Origin: Lanius collurio
Lineage: Eukaryota > Chordata > Aves > Passeriformes > Laniidae
Reading direction: 5' to 3'
DNA: 64,000 nucleotides
Assembly (NCBI GenBank): GCA_020086605.1
Contig: JACBWW010000083.1
Span: forward strand, 62,001-126,000
In this document: in pieces, positions 21,726-34,470 of the stretch
Layout of the letters: every line of letters begins with the position of its first letter
How positions within the stretch are numbered: position 1 is the stretch's first letter
Translations under genes and position numbers: made by a program
Notes under the pieces: generated by a model
The model's input: only the letters and a program-made list of their open reading frames with translations
What the model was told of the DNA's origin: nothing
Database searches by the model: none

Positions 21726-24463
21726 TTCCTGTAAATTTGGGGAGCTTTGCTTTGCAGACCAAGGATTATGTGAGCGTGGTGATTGCACTGTGAGTGTGAC
21801 CAAACTGCTCACAGAGGGACCCAGGTAAATCTTTACATTCTGTGCTGAACCTGCAGCCCAGGGTGAAGTTAACAACCCTTTATTCAGAACTCCCTGTGCC
21901 AGATGCCCAAAGCCCCCGTGGCACTGAATCAGCAAACACCATCAGTGGGGACAGAGAGGTTCCTGCAGCTGGGTTTTACAGCCCAGGCCAGCAGCTGGAG
22001 CTGGGAGAATGGGAAATGTGCTCCCTGTTGGGTGAGCCCATCTGCAACTCCCCCCCAGTTCCAGGCATTGTTATGGCCAAAGCCACGAGAATCCAGCCTT
22101 CAACCAGTTTTATCAAATGGGAATGGAATTAATCTTTAATAAGTTTTGGTAGTGGTGATGACTCTGAACATCTGGCAGTTAATTGGAGCAATGACTTGAG
22201 TGTATTTTGAAATAACTTTTAGTGTGACTTCTCATACCACATCTGGATTTGGGGTGCAGTTTCAGTGGTGTGAGCTGCATCTCATTCATAAAACATCCAT
22301 GAGGGATATCAGTCAGCATAGGAAATTAAAATTCTGATAACTTCTTTTATGTTGATTTAAGCTTCCACTTTTTATGGATGGGGCAGTTTGTATTTTAATA
22401 ACTTTAGGTTAGCATCAGATTCCTACATGATCAATCACTTCTGAAAATGAAGGGTACACTGGTGTGTGCTATTCTTGGAAAACTTCATTGTCAAGCTTTG
22501 CTTTTTCATATAATCTCTTCTAATTCAAGATTACCTTGACAGAGAAAGTATGAGAGTTTAACTCTCTGCAGGCATTGATCTTCTATTTTTCAATAGCTCT
22601 AAATTTAGCTAATAAAGTAAATAAAGTCATATTTTAAAAATTGTGATAATAATAAATACGAAATCATCCAGCGACATTTTTAGCCCCTGTCACAATCTAG
22701 TGATGACTTCCTCCATTAATTCTTTCATCTGTGTTACTAGTTTTGTTGTTAGTGAATAAAATCTTATTTATTCAATCTAATACCAAATTTATCCATCCTT
22801 ACAAGAACACAACTCCTTTCTTCTTTGGCCCTCCATGTGTAGAACAGGTTTAGTCTTCACAGAGAGTGTTGTGTAAAGACAAATCCTTCTCCAGTCTAGG
22901 AAATGCTGGGGTAGGAGCACTGTTAGAAACAAAACCAATTTATCAAATGGCCCAGCTGTTCACTGTACGTTAATAATGATCCTTTTTATTTGGGTGCTGT
23001 TTGGTATTTATAGCTAATTAACTCCTTTTTACACCACCCAGCAATCTGCCTTTAGAGAACAGAGAAAACTGATACAGATTGAATTAGAAGCTGTTAAATA
23101 CATAGAAAAAAAAGTCAGCTAATTGACTGTAGAACAGTTAATAGCAAAGCACTGAGAGATAATTTCAGGTGTTTTTTTCTGTTACTGTGTCTTTATTTTT
23201 TAAAATTTTACTCAAAGTGGTGAGTATAAAAACTTTCACAAGTTACAGAAACTCCAGAAATATCCTCAGTGGATTATTAACTTCGAAGAAATGGAGTATT
23301 TTCAAGGTCAGATTAAGAAACTCTTTCCACTGTTAATGCTGGAGTGTTGATATACAGGGAACATTTTGTAGCACATGCATTAAAAATTCCAAGTACAGGA
23401 AATCCTTTGCTGTTTTTCCCCTTCCCTTCCTTTGAAGGGAGTAATTTTTGTTTCAGAAGACAAAAACTGTGCACTGTCACTTAAATGTAGTGAAATGAGG
23501 AATGTTGGTTTAGGAAATGTAGATGGGAATAGCTGGAAATGATTTGCTGAATGTTTGTTCACAGAGCTCAGGTCCCAGCTGAATTCCATGGCAATATTCT
23601 GGATATGCCTTCCCACCACGGGTTTTGGAATTTAGCTGATTTAGAACATCAGTTACTACCTGTTTGGGGGACACTACCAAGTAAAGGAAATGAACTTTTT
23701 TAGGTTTTCTAATAGGAACAAACCCCAGATAATATGGATGCTTGAGTAGTTCTAAACCACTTTTTTTTTCCCCCTTTTCCTTCCAGTAAACTTTTTGAAC
23801 CAAAATGTTATTTCAGTTTTATGCTTCCCAAGTATTTTTTTTTCCAGAAATTGCAATCTAGGAGGGGGGAAGGGAAGGAAATTAATATAAAATTTTACTT
23901 TGATGTGGTCAGTTTGGACTGACAGATTTTCTGCTTCTCTTTATTCTTAGTTCTCATTTGCTGCATGTCTTCAGAAGAGGCACTTTAAGGTAAATGTTCT
24001 ACAGAGATTGCATACATTCACACAGTCTTGTCAAATGACGTCCTACAGTTTTTTAAAATGTGTGATAAAACTGCTCATATAAGGATTTTGGAACCTTATT
24101 GTTTGAAAGGCTTGTTAATCTTCAGAGGAGTCTTTCTTGCCATTACAGATAACAGATGTAAGGGACAGGAGGCCTTGGTACTGATTTGGTTTGCCTGTAA
24201 TGAGCCTCTTTCAAAAATAATTTGTTGAAGAACACATATGTGATTGCTTCTGTTGTGATATCCCTGGGCAGCTGAGGTGGGCGTGGGAAACCAGAGCAGG
24301 AGGGAGAAATCCAGGGAGAGGTTCCTGCCCCTCCCTGGCACTGATGGTGGGACCGTCCTGGGGCACTGGGAGGGCTCTGCCCCACAGAGCTGGAGCCTGG
24401 CACTCTGTCCTTGGGCAGGATGGCAAAGTCTGTGTGTCCTGTGTTTGGGAAAAAGTAAATTTC
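21726..24463. other. non-coding, nothing recognised
   Basis: Mostly AT-rich unique-looking sequence. The patch at 21840-22130 is GC-richer with two overlapping open frames and no motifs. A further GC-rich patch lies at 24260-24463, just outside the antisense CR1. A short section at 22233-22330 faintly recalls CR1 ORF2 but is too decayed to call. Confidence 0.5.
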
Positions 24464-24630
24464 AGGGAATTCTGGAATGGTTTGGGCTGGAAGGGAACTT
24501 GAAACCATCTTGTTCCAACCCCCTGCCATGAGCAGGGACCCCTCCCACTGTCCCAGAGAGCTCCAGCCCCTCCAGCCTGGCCTTGGACACTGCCAGGGAT
24601 GCAGGGGCAGCCACAGCTGCTCTGGGAATA
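24464..24630 (-). mobile_element. CR1 LINE 3' fragment, antisense
   Basis: The plus strand shows the reverse complement of the CR1 tail in order: GGAATGGTTTGGGCTGGAAG, then TTGTTCCAACCCCCTGCCAT, GAGCAGGGACCCCTCCCACT, CCAGCCTGGCCTTGGACACT and GGCAGCCACAGCTGCTCTGG. Terminal octamers are missing or decayed. Open frames on the minus strand across 24143-24798 (up to 195 codons) overlap it and reflect CR1 plus GC-rich sequence. Confidence 0.9.
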
Positions 24631-25719
24631 TTTCCACCTTTCTGTCCTGCCCTCAGTCAGTGAGACAGCACTAGCAAGAAAATTAGTCCTTGTCATCCCC
24701 AGTGTCCTGTGAATGCACCAAAATGCTTTTAAACCAAGCACAGTCCTTTGGCTCTGCTTACCAGCAAGAAAATATTCAAATGTTATTCCAGTATTCAAAT
24801 GACAGGTTGTTTGTTTGTGTATTATTTAATTCTCACTGAATTTAGGGCAAGATAATGTTTCTATCTTGGAAGTTTAATAGCACAAGTGGGTGTTAATTCT
24901 GATGGAGTTCAGGAGCAATAAAATGCTGCTAGAATTTCACTAAATAGCAAACTGCTGGAAATTTTAGTAATGCAGTGCTAGTATCAAATGGAATGAGCAG
25001 CCAGGCTGCAGATGAGAGATTGAAACCACTTTGAACACATCTCAATTGGCAATCATTAAAGAGGCATCTTTACTGATTTTGCATCTGGTATTCAGACAGA
25101 ATTCCTGGTTCTGGAAATGTATAAAATAAGTGGTGTCTATAAGGTAGACAGTCTATTGCATTTGATTGTTACTTCAGTTAAAAACCCTTATCAAGAATAT
25201 AAGCATGAAGAAAAATGTATTATCTCTGTAATTCTCTCTGAAAACACATCTCAATGTGAATTTGTAAACATTGAGCTACCCAGAAGTAAATGGAAAATGT
25301 TCTGCAGATTTCAAATACCTCATTACTTTTATTTCAGGGCTGATATTTTATTTTACTGGGCTTCAAGGTTTCTACTCTGTGACCAAAGTGTCAACCCAGG
25401 GAACCACTGAAAATGTCATCCTAACTTAGAGAATGACACATTTTACTTAGTTCATCATGTACTTGAGTCCTACTTGTGTGACTCAAGTGAGTATCACACA
25501 GGAAGGGATTGAGGTTAAATTCAAATACCTGTCTGAAGTGATTGGGAAGAGTGGAGAACCATGAAGAAAAATGAATACAGGAAAACAAATACCAAGAAGT
25601 GCTTTTCTTTTCATTTTCTTTTAAAATGTGTCTGAGTGGATTTATGTTACTTGTGAATCAGACACTCACTCAAGTAGGTGTGTTGTCTAAAGAGGAGCCA
25701 GTACATTTTTCTTGATTTT
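24631..25719. other. non-coding, nothing recognised
   Basis: AT-rich unique-looking sequence up to the first assembly gap. A 97-codon plus-strand frame at 25117-25410 has no recognisable domain. Confidence 0.55.
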
Positions 25720-26117
25720 NNNNNNNNNNNNNNNNNNNNNNNNNNNNNNNNNNNNNNNNNNNNNNNNNNNNNNNNNNNNNNNNNNNNNNNNNNNNNNNNN
25801 NNNNNNNNNNNNNNNNNNNNNNNNNNNNNNNNNNNNNNNNNNNNNNNNNNNNNNNNNNNNNNNNNNNNNNNNNNNNNNNNNNNNNNNNNNNNNNNNNNNN
25901 NNNNNNNNNNNNNNNNNNNNNNNNNNNNNNNNNNNNNNNNNNNNNNNNNNNNNNNNNNNNNNNNNNNNNNNNNNNNNNNNNNNNNNNNNNNNNNNNNNNN
26001 NNNNNNNNNNNNNNNNNNNNNNNNNNNNNNNNNNNNNNNNNNNNNNNNNNNNNNNNNNNNNNNNNNNNNNNNNNNNNNNNNNNNNNNNNNNNNNNNNNNN
26101 NNNNNNNNNNNNNNNNN
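25720..26117. other. assembly gap, 398 N
   Basis: A run of 398 undetermined bases. The flanks are unique AT-rich sequence without a tandem array, so nothing indicates what is missing. Open frames spanning it are meaningless. Confidence 0.99.
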
Positions 26118-29100
26118 CCAAAAAGGCAATATACAATTAAAGGTGGCAAAGGCATACACTTAAAAGTTATCACACAGCTAAATTAATGTTTCCAGAACAA
26201 TCTTGTTTGGGCTTCCTTGTGTGAGTGGATTCTGTGCAATTACACACACAGAGGCAATTTTTAACACAAAACCTGTGCTTTGTCTTGGACACCAAGATAA
26301 TGTAATTCACCCAATGAGCAGAGGTTCAATATTTCATTTAATTCTTACTGTTAATTGCTGTTTGTCTGCCTGGCTGACTGGATCCCAGAGGGCTTTGGTG
26401 TGGGGAAAGAACTGTTCATCACTGCATTGTCTGTGACGTGGCTCTCATCAATACCATGCAGAGGGGTTTCTCAGCATCCTTTTGATTTATACCTTCTCCT
26501 AGTGCTCCTTGGACATGGAGGGCTCCTATTTCCACTTCACAGATAAGAAAGTAAAATTCAAAGACACAGAGAACAAATGCTTTTGCTAATTCCAGAAAAC
26601 TTGGATTTTATGTGTTTAAATCAATGCTCTGATTTTTCACAGAAACCAAGTCCAGGCCCTGGGAGAAAAACCCATCCCCACAGAGCTGCTGCTGTCCTGG
26701 GAGGAAGGTTGCCTCAGGAAGTCTCACAGACCCAGCTTTCCCAGGTGCTTGTTTTTCCCCACAATACTCCACATCAATTACTGTCTGTCTTTGTTGTGGT
26801 TTGACACAGAAAGGCTTTTCTTGTAAAAAAGTCCTTCTGGTTCTGATCAGAACCAATCAATTGTCTGGCTGGATTATTGGCAAGTCTTTTAAGTTTGAGC
26901 CTGTTTTGTTTTCTCCTAATTCTTATGTCACAGAGGTAAAATAAGTAGATAAGAGATGATCTGAACTAAACCACTCCAGTCTTTCAGCTCATTCTGTAAA
27001 TGAAATGGGAATCTTGGAGACAAAATGGACAAAGTATCAAATTAGTACCAGGGAATGAAAATCTCCTCTTCTGTAACTCTGCAGAGTTCACTGAATTAAT
27101 GACAGAAAGTCTCAGACCTCTGGATTTCCTGAATAGTTTGATAGAGCCATAAAGTTGGATTTCTCGTGTACTTCTGTCTTCTGTAACATCTTTCTTCCCA
27201 GCACCTGAATCTGCTTTTAAGTAATCAATTAATATTTGCTGCAGCTTTGGGGAATTTTTCACATCAATATTAACTGCTGAATAGATGCTAAAGCTGTAGG
27301 AAGGTTAGAAAGAAGAAAAACTGTGGGGAAAAAAAGACTTTAGCTAAACTCTTTTAGGTTTCTGTCTGCATACATTTTGTTACTGAATCGGAATTCTAAA
27401 TCCATTTCTATAATTCTGGTTTTTGAACTACTAGGTGAAGGTTTTGAACTCCTTTAGCTTGGTGACAAAGTAAAACAAACTGTCTTCAGGGATGTATCAA
27501 GAAGGAATTTGCAACTCTAGTTATTATCTTTCATCTTTTATTTATAGCCTAGGAAACTTTAATGGTATTTCCTGAAAATGAAAGTGTCTCCCTTCTCTGC
27601 CCTAAAACTTACATAAATAGTGTGATTTGAACGTGGGAGCTGTTTATGAACTGAGCTGAACAGACAGAGCCCCAAAGATGAAATTGAGGATTGCATTTAT
27701 GGATTGCATCAACAGTAGATCAACATCAGAGTGTCAGGTAGAGTAAATTGTGGCCCAAATGAAGCTGGTGTGGTTTTGGACCTGGCAGTTTAAACGTCCT
27801 TGTGGTGTCCAGTATTGGCCAAAGCAGCATTCCTCTGTCTTGGATGTGCTGCATGCTGCTGAAGAGGCAGACTAGCAAAAAAAATTAAAATAAAAGAGTA
27901 AATAAAATGCTGAGTAAGGAGGGGAAAAGGAAATTTATGCTGTTTGATATATCTGATTTTGCACAATCCATTATTTATCTGTGAGGGTGCTCTTTCCTCC
28001 TCCATTTTTCCCCTTCAGCTCCCTGCCTTCTCTCCATAGCATTATTTATACAGAGATAAAGAGATAGATATAGAATTTCTATTATTACAATTATCATTAT
28101 TTATATAGATATCACAGGGTTTCCCTTCTGCCTCACTAAATATTTGTATTTGAGGCTTCTATAATGGCAGTGATTCTCTTTTGAGAACTCAAATTCTGAA
28201 AGTAATCTTTCAGAAAGAAAATATTTAGAATTTAAAGCTTTGCTTTGCTCTTGATCAGATCCCTGGAGAGTGGTGGTGATGGGTTTGGGTTTTTCACTTC
28301 ATTGTCTTCTTTTTGTGGGGGTTGAAAGTGTTTTGCTGGTGCAGGAGCAGGGAGCAGTTTTCCAAATCCAGGGGACGTTGCATCAGTTGGTGCCAGGTTT
28401 GGTGTAAGCTGGGAAAGGTTTCTGGGAGAAGGACCTTGCTGGAATAATTAATGTCATTCATTATTAACAGGTTAGAATTAGAATGTGGGTAAATTGTGGT
28501 GGATCTTTAGGCCAAGATGCTTCTGGCAATGGTTGGCTCAGCCCAAAGGAACACTTTTGGTGTTTTCTGTTCCCTCTGGGATCGTTGCTGCCCACAGAGC
28601 AACCAAGGACTGGTAGAATGGCAAAGTGTTTCAGCAGGGCCAGCTGTAAAAAAAACCAGTTTAGTAGCCAGGATATGAGCCAGGCTTTGGGAGGGAAAAA
28701 TCCCTGAAAGCTTCCCAATTTTACTGAAGAGTCTGCAGCAGCTTGAAGGCACCACAATTCTCTGTGCCCCAACCCACACCTGGAAAACAAACCCAGCACT
28801 TCCCCAGCACAGGAGGTTCTGGGAACAGGTATTGGATAAATACCCAGCTTTAGGGAGACAGAAGAATAAGGAATGGACATGCCAAAAGAGGAAAAAAATG
28901 CCCAATTCTGACTAGAAGTCTTAAGTATAACAATTTATAGCATGAGTAGGCAATAAAACAGAGAGGAAAGGAATATATTAAATAAGGAGAGAAAGTTTAT
29001 TTTGACTGGCATGTTCCTCTGCTGTAAGAAATAAATCTGGTTTTGTGAGAACTAATCCTGCTATACTGTATTTTTTGCCTCTACTGCCAGTCTGCTGTTC

Positions 29101-29509
29101 CTTCACTGATATAATTAAAGAGGTGTCATAGGAGCTACTTGCTTTCATAGTGGGAATAAGGAATAACTGCTGATACAAGCTAACAGCTGGAAGCATGTAA
29201 AATAAACATAAGCTAAGCTACTGAAATCATGCATCCTTTTAAAGAAAAATATCTGTCTGCCAATCACAATTTAAACTCACATGCCATATAGCCCTAAAAT
29301 AACACTTAGGAGGAATAATCAGGACCATACGTTATTTTGGGAAGGTAATGGATTAGAAAGATGCATTGTTTTAAATCAGTCATCAGCTAAAGGAGTGGCA
29401 AATCTTTAACAATGCCAAGATTGGTGCTGTAAGTGAATAAACCAGCAAAAAGCTGGCTGGGTGCACCAGTAATCTTCAAAGCTTGATTGCTTTTTCTGAT
29501 AGCTTTAGA
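26118..29509. other. non-coding, nothing recognised beyond a possible LTR edge
   Basis: About 3.4 kb of unique-looking sequence. An AT-rich simple stretch with ATAGATATAG motifs lies at 28040-28115. Minus-strand frames at 28464-28905 (132-138 codons, two overlapping frames) lack motifs. Confidence 0.55.
26792..26835 (+). mobile_element. possible LTR 5' edge
   Basis: TGTTGTGGTTTGACACAGAA resembles the first bases of passerine LTRs that I remember as starting near TGTYGTGGTTTGACAC. Only the first 15-20 bases are similar. No 3' edge or internal region was found, so this may be chance. Confidence 0.25.
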
Positions 29510-29865
29510 AAATTAGTGGATGAAAGCATGTGTAATATATCTGGTCTGAGTAAAACACTTGATGTAGTGTCTTACAAAATCTCTGCTTGCAAAATTAATT
29601 CAAATTGGCTTGGACATGGAGTTCTGTCACTTGGATTTAAAAATGGCTGGCTGAGTGCAAATAAAGGGTAATGAAAAATGGCAATGTATCAAGTTGGTGG
29701 GAGGTGTCTGGTGGAGCTCTGCAGGGATCACTGTTTGGTCCTGTTTATTTAACATCTTCATTAACAATCTGGAAGAGGGAGTGAAACAGCATGTTAATTA
29801 AACTGACACATAATAATAAATCAGGAATTGCTCCTAATGCCAGCACTAATACTTCCCAAAAACGC
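29510..29865 (+). mobile_element. decayed CR1-type LINE, reverse-transcriptase segment, sense
   Basis: Translation in shifting frames gives a CR1 ORF2 reverse-transcriptase segment in the expected order. GLSKTLDVVSYKIS corresponds to the DFSKAFDTVSH block, and FKNGWLSANKG to the WIKNWLEGR block. GGALQGSLFGPVYL and FNIFINNLEEGV correspond to the GVPQGSVLGP-LFNIFINDLEEGIE block. A decayed copy of the segment around the FADD catalytic motif follows near 29800-29850. Stops and frameshifts are present, so the copy is dead. The stop-free 62-codon stretch at 29483-29671 is part of it. The bases after 29865 are too decayed to follow. Confidence 0.8.
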
Positions 29866-32800
29866 AGCGTACTACCAAGGTTTCTGCAAAGGTTAAACGT
29901 GGCAATGCAAAGACTTAGCTAAGATGTTCTAATTGCATTCTACCTTTTAAAGAGAATAGTTTAAAATACTCACTAAGTGGGAGTCAGAAGCCTGCTGGCA
30001 ACCCAGTAATTTAGAGTGTGATTGCCCAGTGTACCCAAACTGGAAACTTCCTTGGAAAGACACGGTTTCTTTTTCCCCTGGTGCTTGCAGTGCATTACAT
30101 TCAGTGTTAAAGATAAGTCAGCTCAGTTCACTCATCTGATGGAAAACCAGTACTTGGGGGAGGGCTGTTAAATGAGTTATCAGTTTTTTCTGCATTTCAT
30201 GTTTTACGTGATTGCTAAATAGAATGTAATAGAGGAAAGAGAGGGACAGGAGGAGCTGGGGACAGGACTGCATCTTCTTCTGTCAGTTAAATTAGATGAG
30301 CTATAACATAACCCACCCCTTTATGTATAGATTTAAAGTTTCATAAGACAAAATTCAGGATTTTAAAGTAGTGTTTCCACAATGGCAAGGCACGAGTCTA
30401 ACGTTACAACATACTGGATTTACTTTAATTATAAATACTTCTAAAAAACCCTCAGATAAGTAAACATAAAGTTGTTCACTGAACAGTGATGAAAATGGAT
30501 CAAAGACTACATAAGTCACAGAAAAGAGTTTCAAGAATAGGTTGGGATGTTAGTGCTCGGCCAGAGGCACCTATTTCTGTTTTATAAACATGCATAATAT
30601 AAAATGAGATCTTAAATAAGAGCGTTATTATCTCCCTGCTTTGAATGATTTATAGCAGCTCATCTGGGCTGCTGCACTGCACTGAATCATAAATGGAGAC
30701 TCATTTTTAAAGGACAGTTTGATGCTACTTCCTGAAAGGTAAGAAAAAGGAAGAGAACTTTTAAGGTCTCCTTTACCCTGCCGAGCTTAAATTGTTCTGG
30801 GAACTTGTGAAGTCCCCAGAAAACACCAGAGCAGTTTAGAGCTGTGAGAGTCTCACAGCCATAAAGAGACTTCCTGCATTAGCAGGAAAGGCTTGTAAAA
30901 CAATAAAGGCAAGGAGAGGAGAGCTCTGCAGTCCCCACACCAAATGCTTTGTCTCCCCAGCCTGCTGTTGCAGCAGAGCCCTGCAGTCAGGCAGGCACAG
31001 ATGGGAACCAACTTCACCTGTGTGGCAGAGCTCTGGGAGCTCTGGGAGCCTTCCCTGACTCGAATCCATCGGGCTTTTCCTTTAAAATGAGCACAAAGCT
31101 TTGAAGGCAGCCAGGGCTGCTGCAGTGTTTTGATGCCATGGTCATTGGGTGGCTTTTATCCATGAACTAAACACTGCCCCTCCTTCCTTCACAGGGGTGG
31201 AACACGAACCAGCTGAAGGCAGCAGCCACACCAAGGCAAATGAGGGCACAGAAACCCAAGTTCATTTGTCAATATATAATAAATACAATGGACATGTAAA
31301 GGCATTCAATGTGCTTTAGCTGCAGTATATGGAAATTCTCTTGGCAGCTGTTATACACCCCTAAAACTCTCTTGCAAAGTCTAGTGAAAAACCACAAAAA
31401 CACCGAGGGTTGTTTAGGTGTCAGCTATTGTATTACACTTTTCTCAACTAATTTATTCTCCATGGTCTTGACCTGATTGCTCCTATCCATTAATGGCACT
31501 AGTCTTGTTTTATTTTTAATCCTCTTTTAAAGATTTGTTTTCTCTTGTTGTTTTGTTGGGTTTTGGTTGGGTGGGTTTTTTTATTATTTCCTTATTTTTT
31601 TTAAATCCAGTAATTTGTGAAGCAGCTGCATTGGTCATGAACTACTTGCATTTTATTACACCTACAATGATTTTTGAACAGAAAGAGTCTGCTCATGGGA
31701 ACACTAATCCTTTCATTATAGAAATAATTAAGCTCTTTTATTTGCAAGATGAAAATCTTTAGGGAACATATGAAAAAACTAGCAAAGAGCAATTTTTTTC
31801 TTTTTTTAAGAGAAAAAAATGATGATATAAACAGACCTGCTAGTGTCTGTTAAACTGTGGCATATGGAAAGGCACACAAACTCTTAGAGAAATCTTTCTC
31901 AGTAATTCTTCCACTTGGCTCAGGAAAAAAGGATAATCTACAGAAGTTTGTGTATAAAACCACAATGGCACATTCTCCTGAGATGTTTTCCAAGCCTTTT
32001 CAATAGTAATATGCTTCTGTTCTGGTAAATGTTAACCTAAATGTTGTTATTCTTACTTTTCTATAATTATCTTTAGACTGTTCTTGTTTGCAAAACATAC
32101 TCTTCCTCAGTAAACAAAGCTCCTTAGATTAGATTTTTCCTTACTTCCTTTAGGGTTTTTTGCAATGGTGCCTTTTACACGTGGCAGTTTCTGTTCCTAA
32201 GCCTCCCCCATGACTTGGTGCTGCACTCTGCACCAGTCACACAGGATCTAGCACATCCCCTCTCCAGTATTTCTGCAAACTTGCTGACATAAAAGCGTGG
32301 TCCAATCAGCAGATTTTGCCTCAGAAGGGAGAGGAATGTGGGAATATTCCTTTGCTGGTTGTGCCTGATGAGGATGCTGCAGGGGAGAGGGAACAGCCGA
32401 GGTCACTGAGTTGTGAGGAGGAGTATTTGAGAACAAAACCCAGAAAACCTAAAGAAAGCAGACTTCACTTCCAGCTCCTGCTGCCCTGAGCAGGTCTGGT
32501 GGGAGGCAGATTTGTGTGTGCTGGTTTGATGTCACCCTGATGGGGCCCTGCTCTCCTGGGGGTGGCTCAGCACCTGCCCACCCATGGGAAGAGCTGAATT
32601 AATGCCTTTTTCTGCTTTGCATGGCCCTTGCTTCACCCATTAAACTGCTTTATCTCACCCCACGAGTCTTCTCACATTTACCCCTCCAGTTCTCCCCCAT
32701 CCCACTCTGGGGAGGGAGTTGGTGCCTGTGGGGGCTGAGCTGCTGCTGGGGCTGAGCCACAACTGCAGAAAGGGGAGGAAGGGCTGATCATCAACCACAG

Positions 32801-34245
32801 GAGTATCTAAAAGGAGGCAAAAATTGAAACAAGTCCAGCTAAGATGGACAGAGGAGAAGATCTTGTGATTAATAACACCATACCAAAGGGCTTTGGAAAC
32901 AACCCCTGCCAAAGGTTTCTGAATAAATTAAGTTGTTTGGGGGTCTAAGTTAGATTTTATGGTGGAGGATGGTTGTACTGGGTCCTATATTCAGAAAAAA
33001 AATGGAAATAAAACTTCACTAAGTTACAAGGTTTTCTGTTTCTCATCTGTTGATGTCAATAAAATGAGATTTTATTGCAGATTTGAGAAAGTGACAATAA
33101 AATGTCAGCTAAAATATGATGCTGATAGATGTAAAAACAATGCACAGTGAGGGAGGAAAAAAAAATCTTAATTTGGATCTGTTGGGCTTTGACCAAGCTG
33201 CATAGAAATATGTTGCTGGAATTATGATAGACAATTCTACAAAAACATCAGCTCAGAGGCAAACACAAAGCAATTGAATTTTTAGAAAATGGAAAGACGA
33301 CAAAGTTGAAAACATCATTTTTTTAGGAGAGGAATCCATTCTATGCTTTTGAATCCTTTGTGCATGACAGGTTATTCGTATAGAAAAAGTAAAATAGGAA
33401 AACAGCACAAGGTGTAGTAGCAGAGAAAAGTGAAAATGTGGGGAAGTATTTCCTTACAGCTAAACTGAAGAAGTTTTTTTTTTCCAGTGGGCACAAAAGC
33501 CACCAGGTTTTTATCAAGGCCCCTGAGTCATGAGAGGCACAGATTCAGTGAACAGGGAGTTACCTTTCAGCACTGCTCCATACAAGAACCAGAGCACATC
33601 AAACAAAACTAACAACTGATGGCTTCCAAACAAGCAAACCCAGGTAATTCTTTGCTGTGAGGTGTTTGAACCCTGACAGTGTGCCCCAGCCAAACCATCT
33701 TCAGTTATTCCTGTTGGAGCCCTCAGAGTGGGACCAGGCTGGAATTACCCTCACCAGCTTCACCTGGCCCTCCACCTGCAGCTGCAGCCAATCAGCCCAG
33801 GGAGGGGTTTTGGGCTCCAGCCTGAAGGTTCAGTCAGAAGGACAGAGGGGTGGGATAGGTTTGTGGCTGCTCCCTGTCCTTTGCTGGTTTGTTGTTTGGG
33901 TTTCCTGGGCTGACTTGGCTGCTGGTCACTGCCTGGGCTTTGGTGCTGCCACCATCCTGACTCTGCTTGCCTGGAGCTGGAGCCCCACCTGTGAGAGCCC
34001 TCAGGAGTTCCTCAAGGACTGAAAGGTAAGCTGGGCTACGTTGGGAATAATTGGGAAAGAAGAAGCTGAAATGGTAAATAGGACAGCAAGCACCAGATAA
34101 AAAGGACTGTGCTGCATGAATTAGGAACCAATCTTATTATCTGAAAAGTGTGTGCAGAGCTCTTGGACCAGTTAAAATAGAGGGACCAGTTAAGCAATGT
34201 GTGATCTCATGCACAGCAGTAGCAAAATATTTATGTACTGTGTTA
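29866..34245. other. non-coding, nothing firmly recognised
   Basis: Possible further CR1 debris at 30490-30545 was not firm enough to call. A strong splice-acceptor-like tract (about 12 T then CCAG) ends at 33487, and a donor-like AAAG/GTAAGC sits at 34021-34030. The 121-codon plus frame between them (33657-34022) starts with GTG and has no recognised domain. GC-richer patches lie at 30950-31060, 32460-32780 and 33700-34020. Confidence 0.5.
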
Positions 34246-34470
34246 TGGATGAGTTGTAAGGGGTATAAGTTGGTAAAATGTGTAAGGACTGTGTTAGGCA
34301 AAAGTTATAAAAGGGATAAGTTGTGACAAGTATAAGTGGAGTAACACGTATAAGCAGTACAAGATAAGTTTGTAAGATGTATAAGTAGTGAGTAAAATGC
34401 ATAAGTAAGTGAACTGTGTGAGTTTATGTGTATAAGTTCTGTATAAGTTGGTAGAATATATCAGTAAGCA
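34246..34470 (+). repeat. degenerate ATAAGT motif cluster
   Basis: ATAAGT occurs exactly at 34265, 34316, 34332, 34364, 34381, 34401, 34432 and 34443, mostly as GTATAAGT, with further one-mismatch copies (for example ATAAGC near 34350). Spacing varies from 11 to 51 bp, so this is not a regular tandem array. Chance expectation is well under one copy in this length. A TATAAAA sits at about 34306-34312. The minus strand reads as repeated ACTTATAC, which makes a leucine/tyrosine-rich open frame that is not a gene. Confidence 0.8.

Noticed and set aside
22233..22330. Faint similarity to CR1 ORF2
   Set aside because: Too short and diverged to separate from chance by eye.
24143..24798. 195- and 164-codon minus-strand frames
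   Set aside because: They overlap each other in different frames and cover an antisense CR1 and GC-rich, stop-poor sequence.
25647..26173. Open frames of 142-170 codons
   Set aside because: They consist almost wholly of undetermined bases in the assembly gap.
33488..34024. Possible exon bounded by a strong acceptor-like tract and a donor-like AAAG/GTAAGC
   Set aside because: The frame inside starts with GTG, has no recognised domain and does not span the whole interval. Splice-like motifs alone are common.
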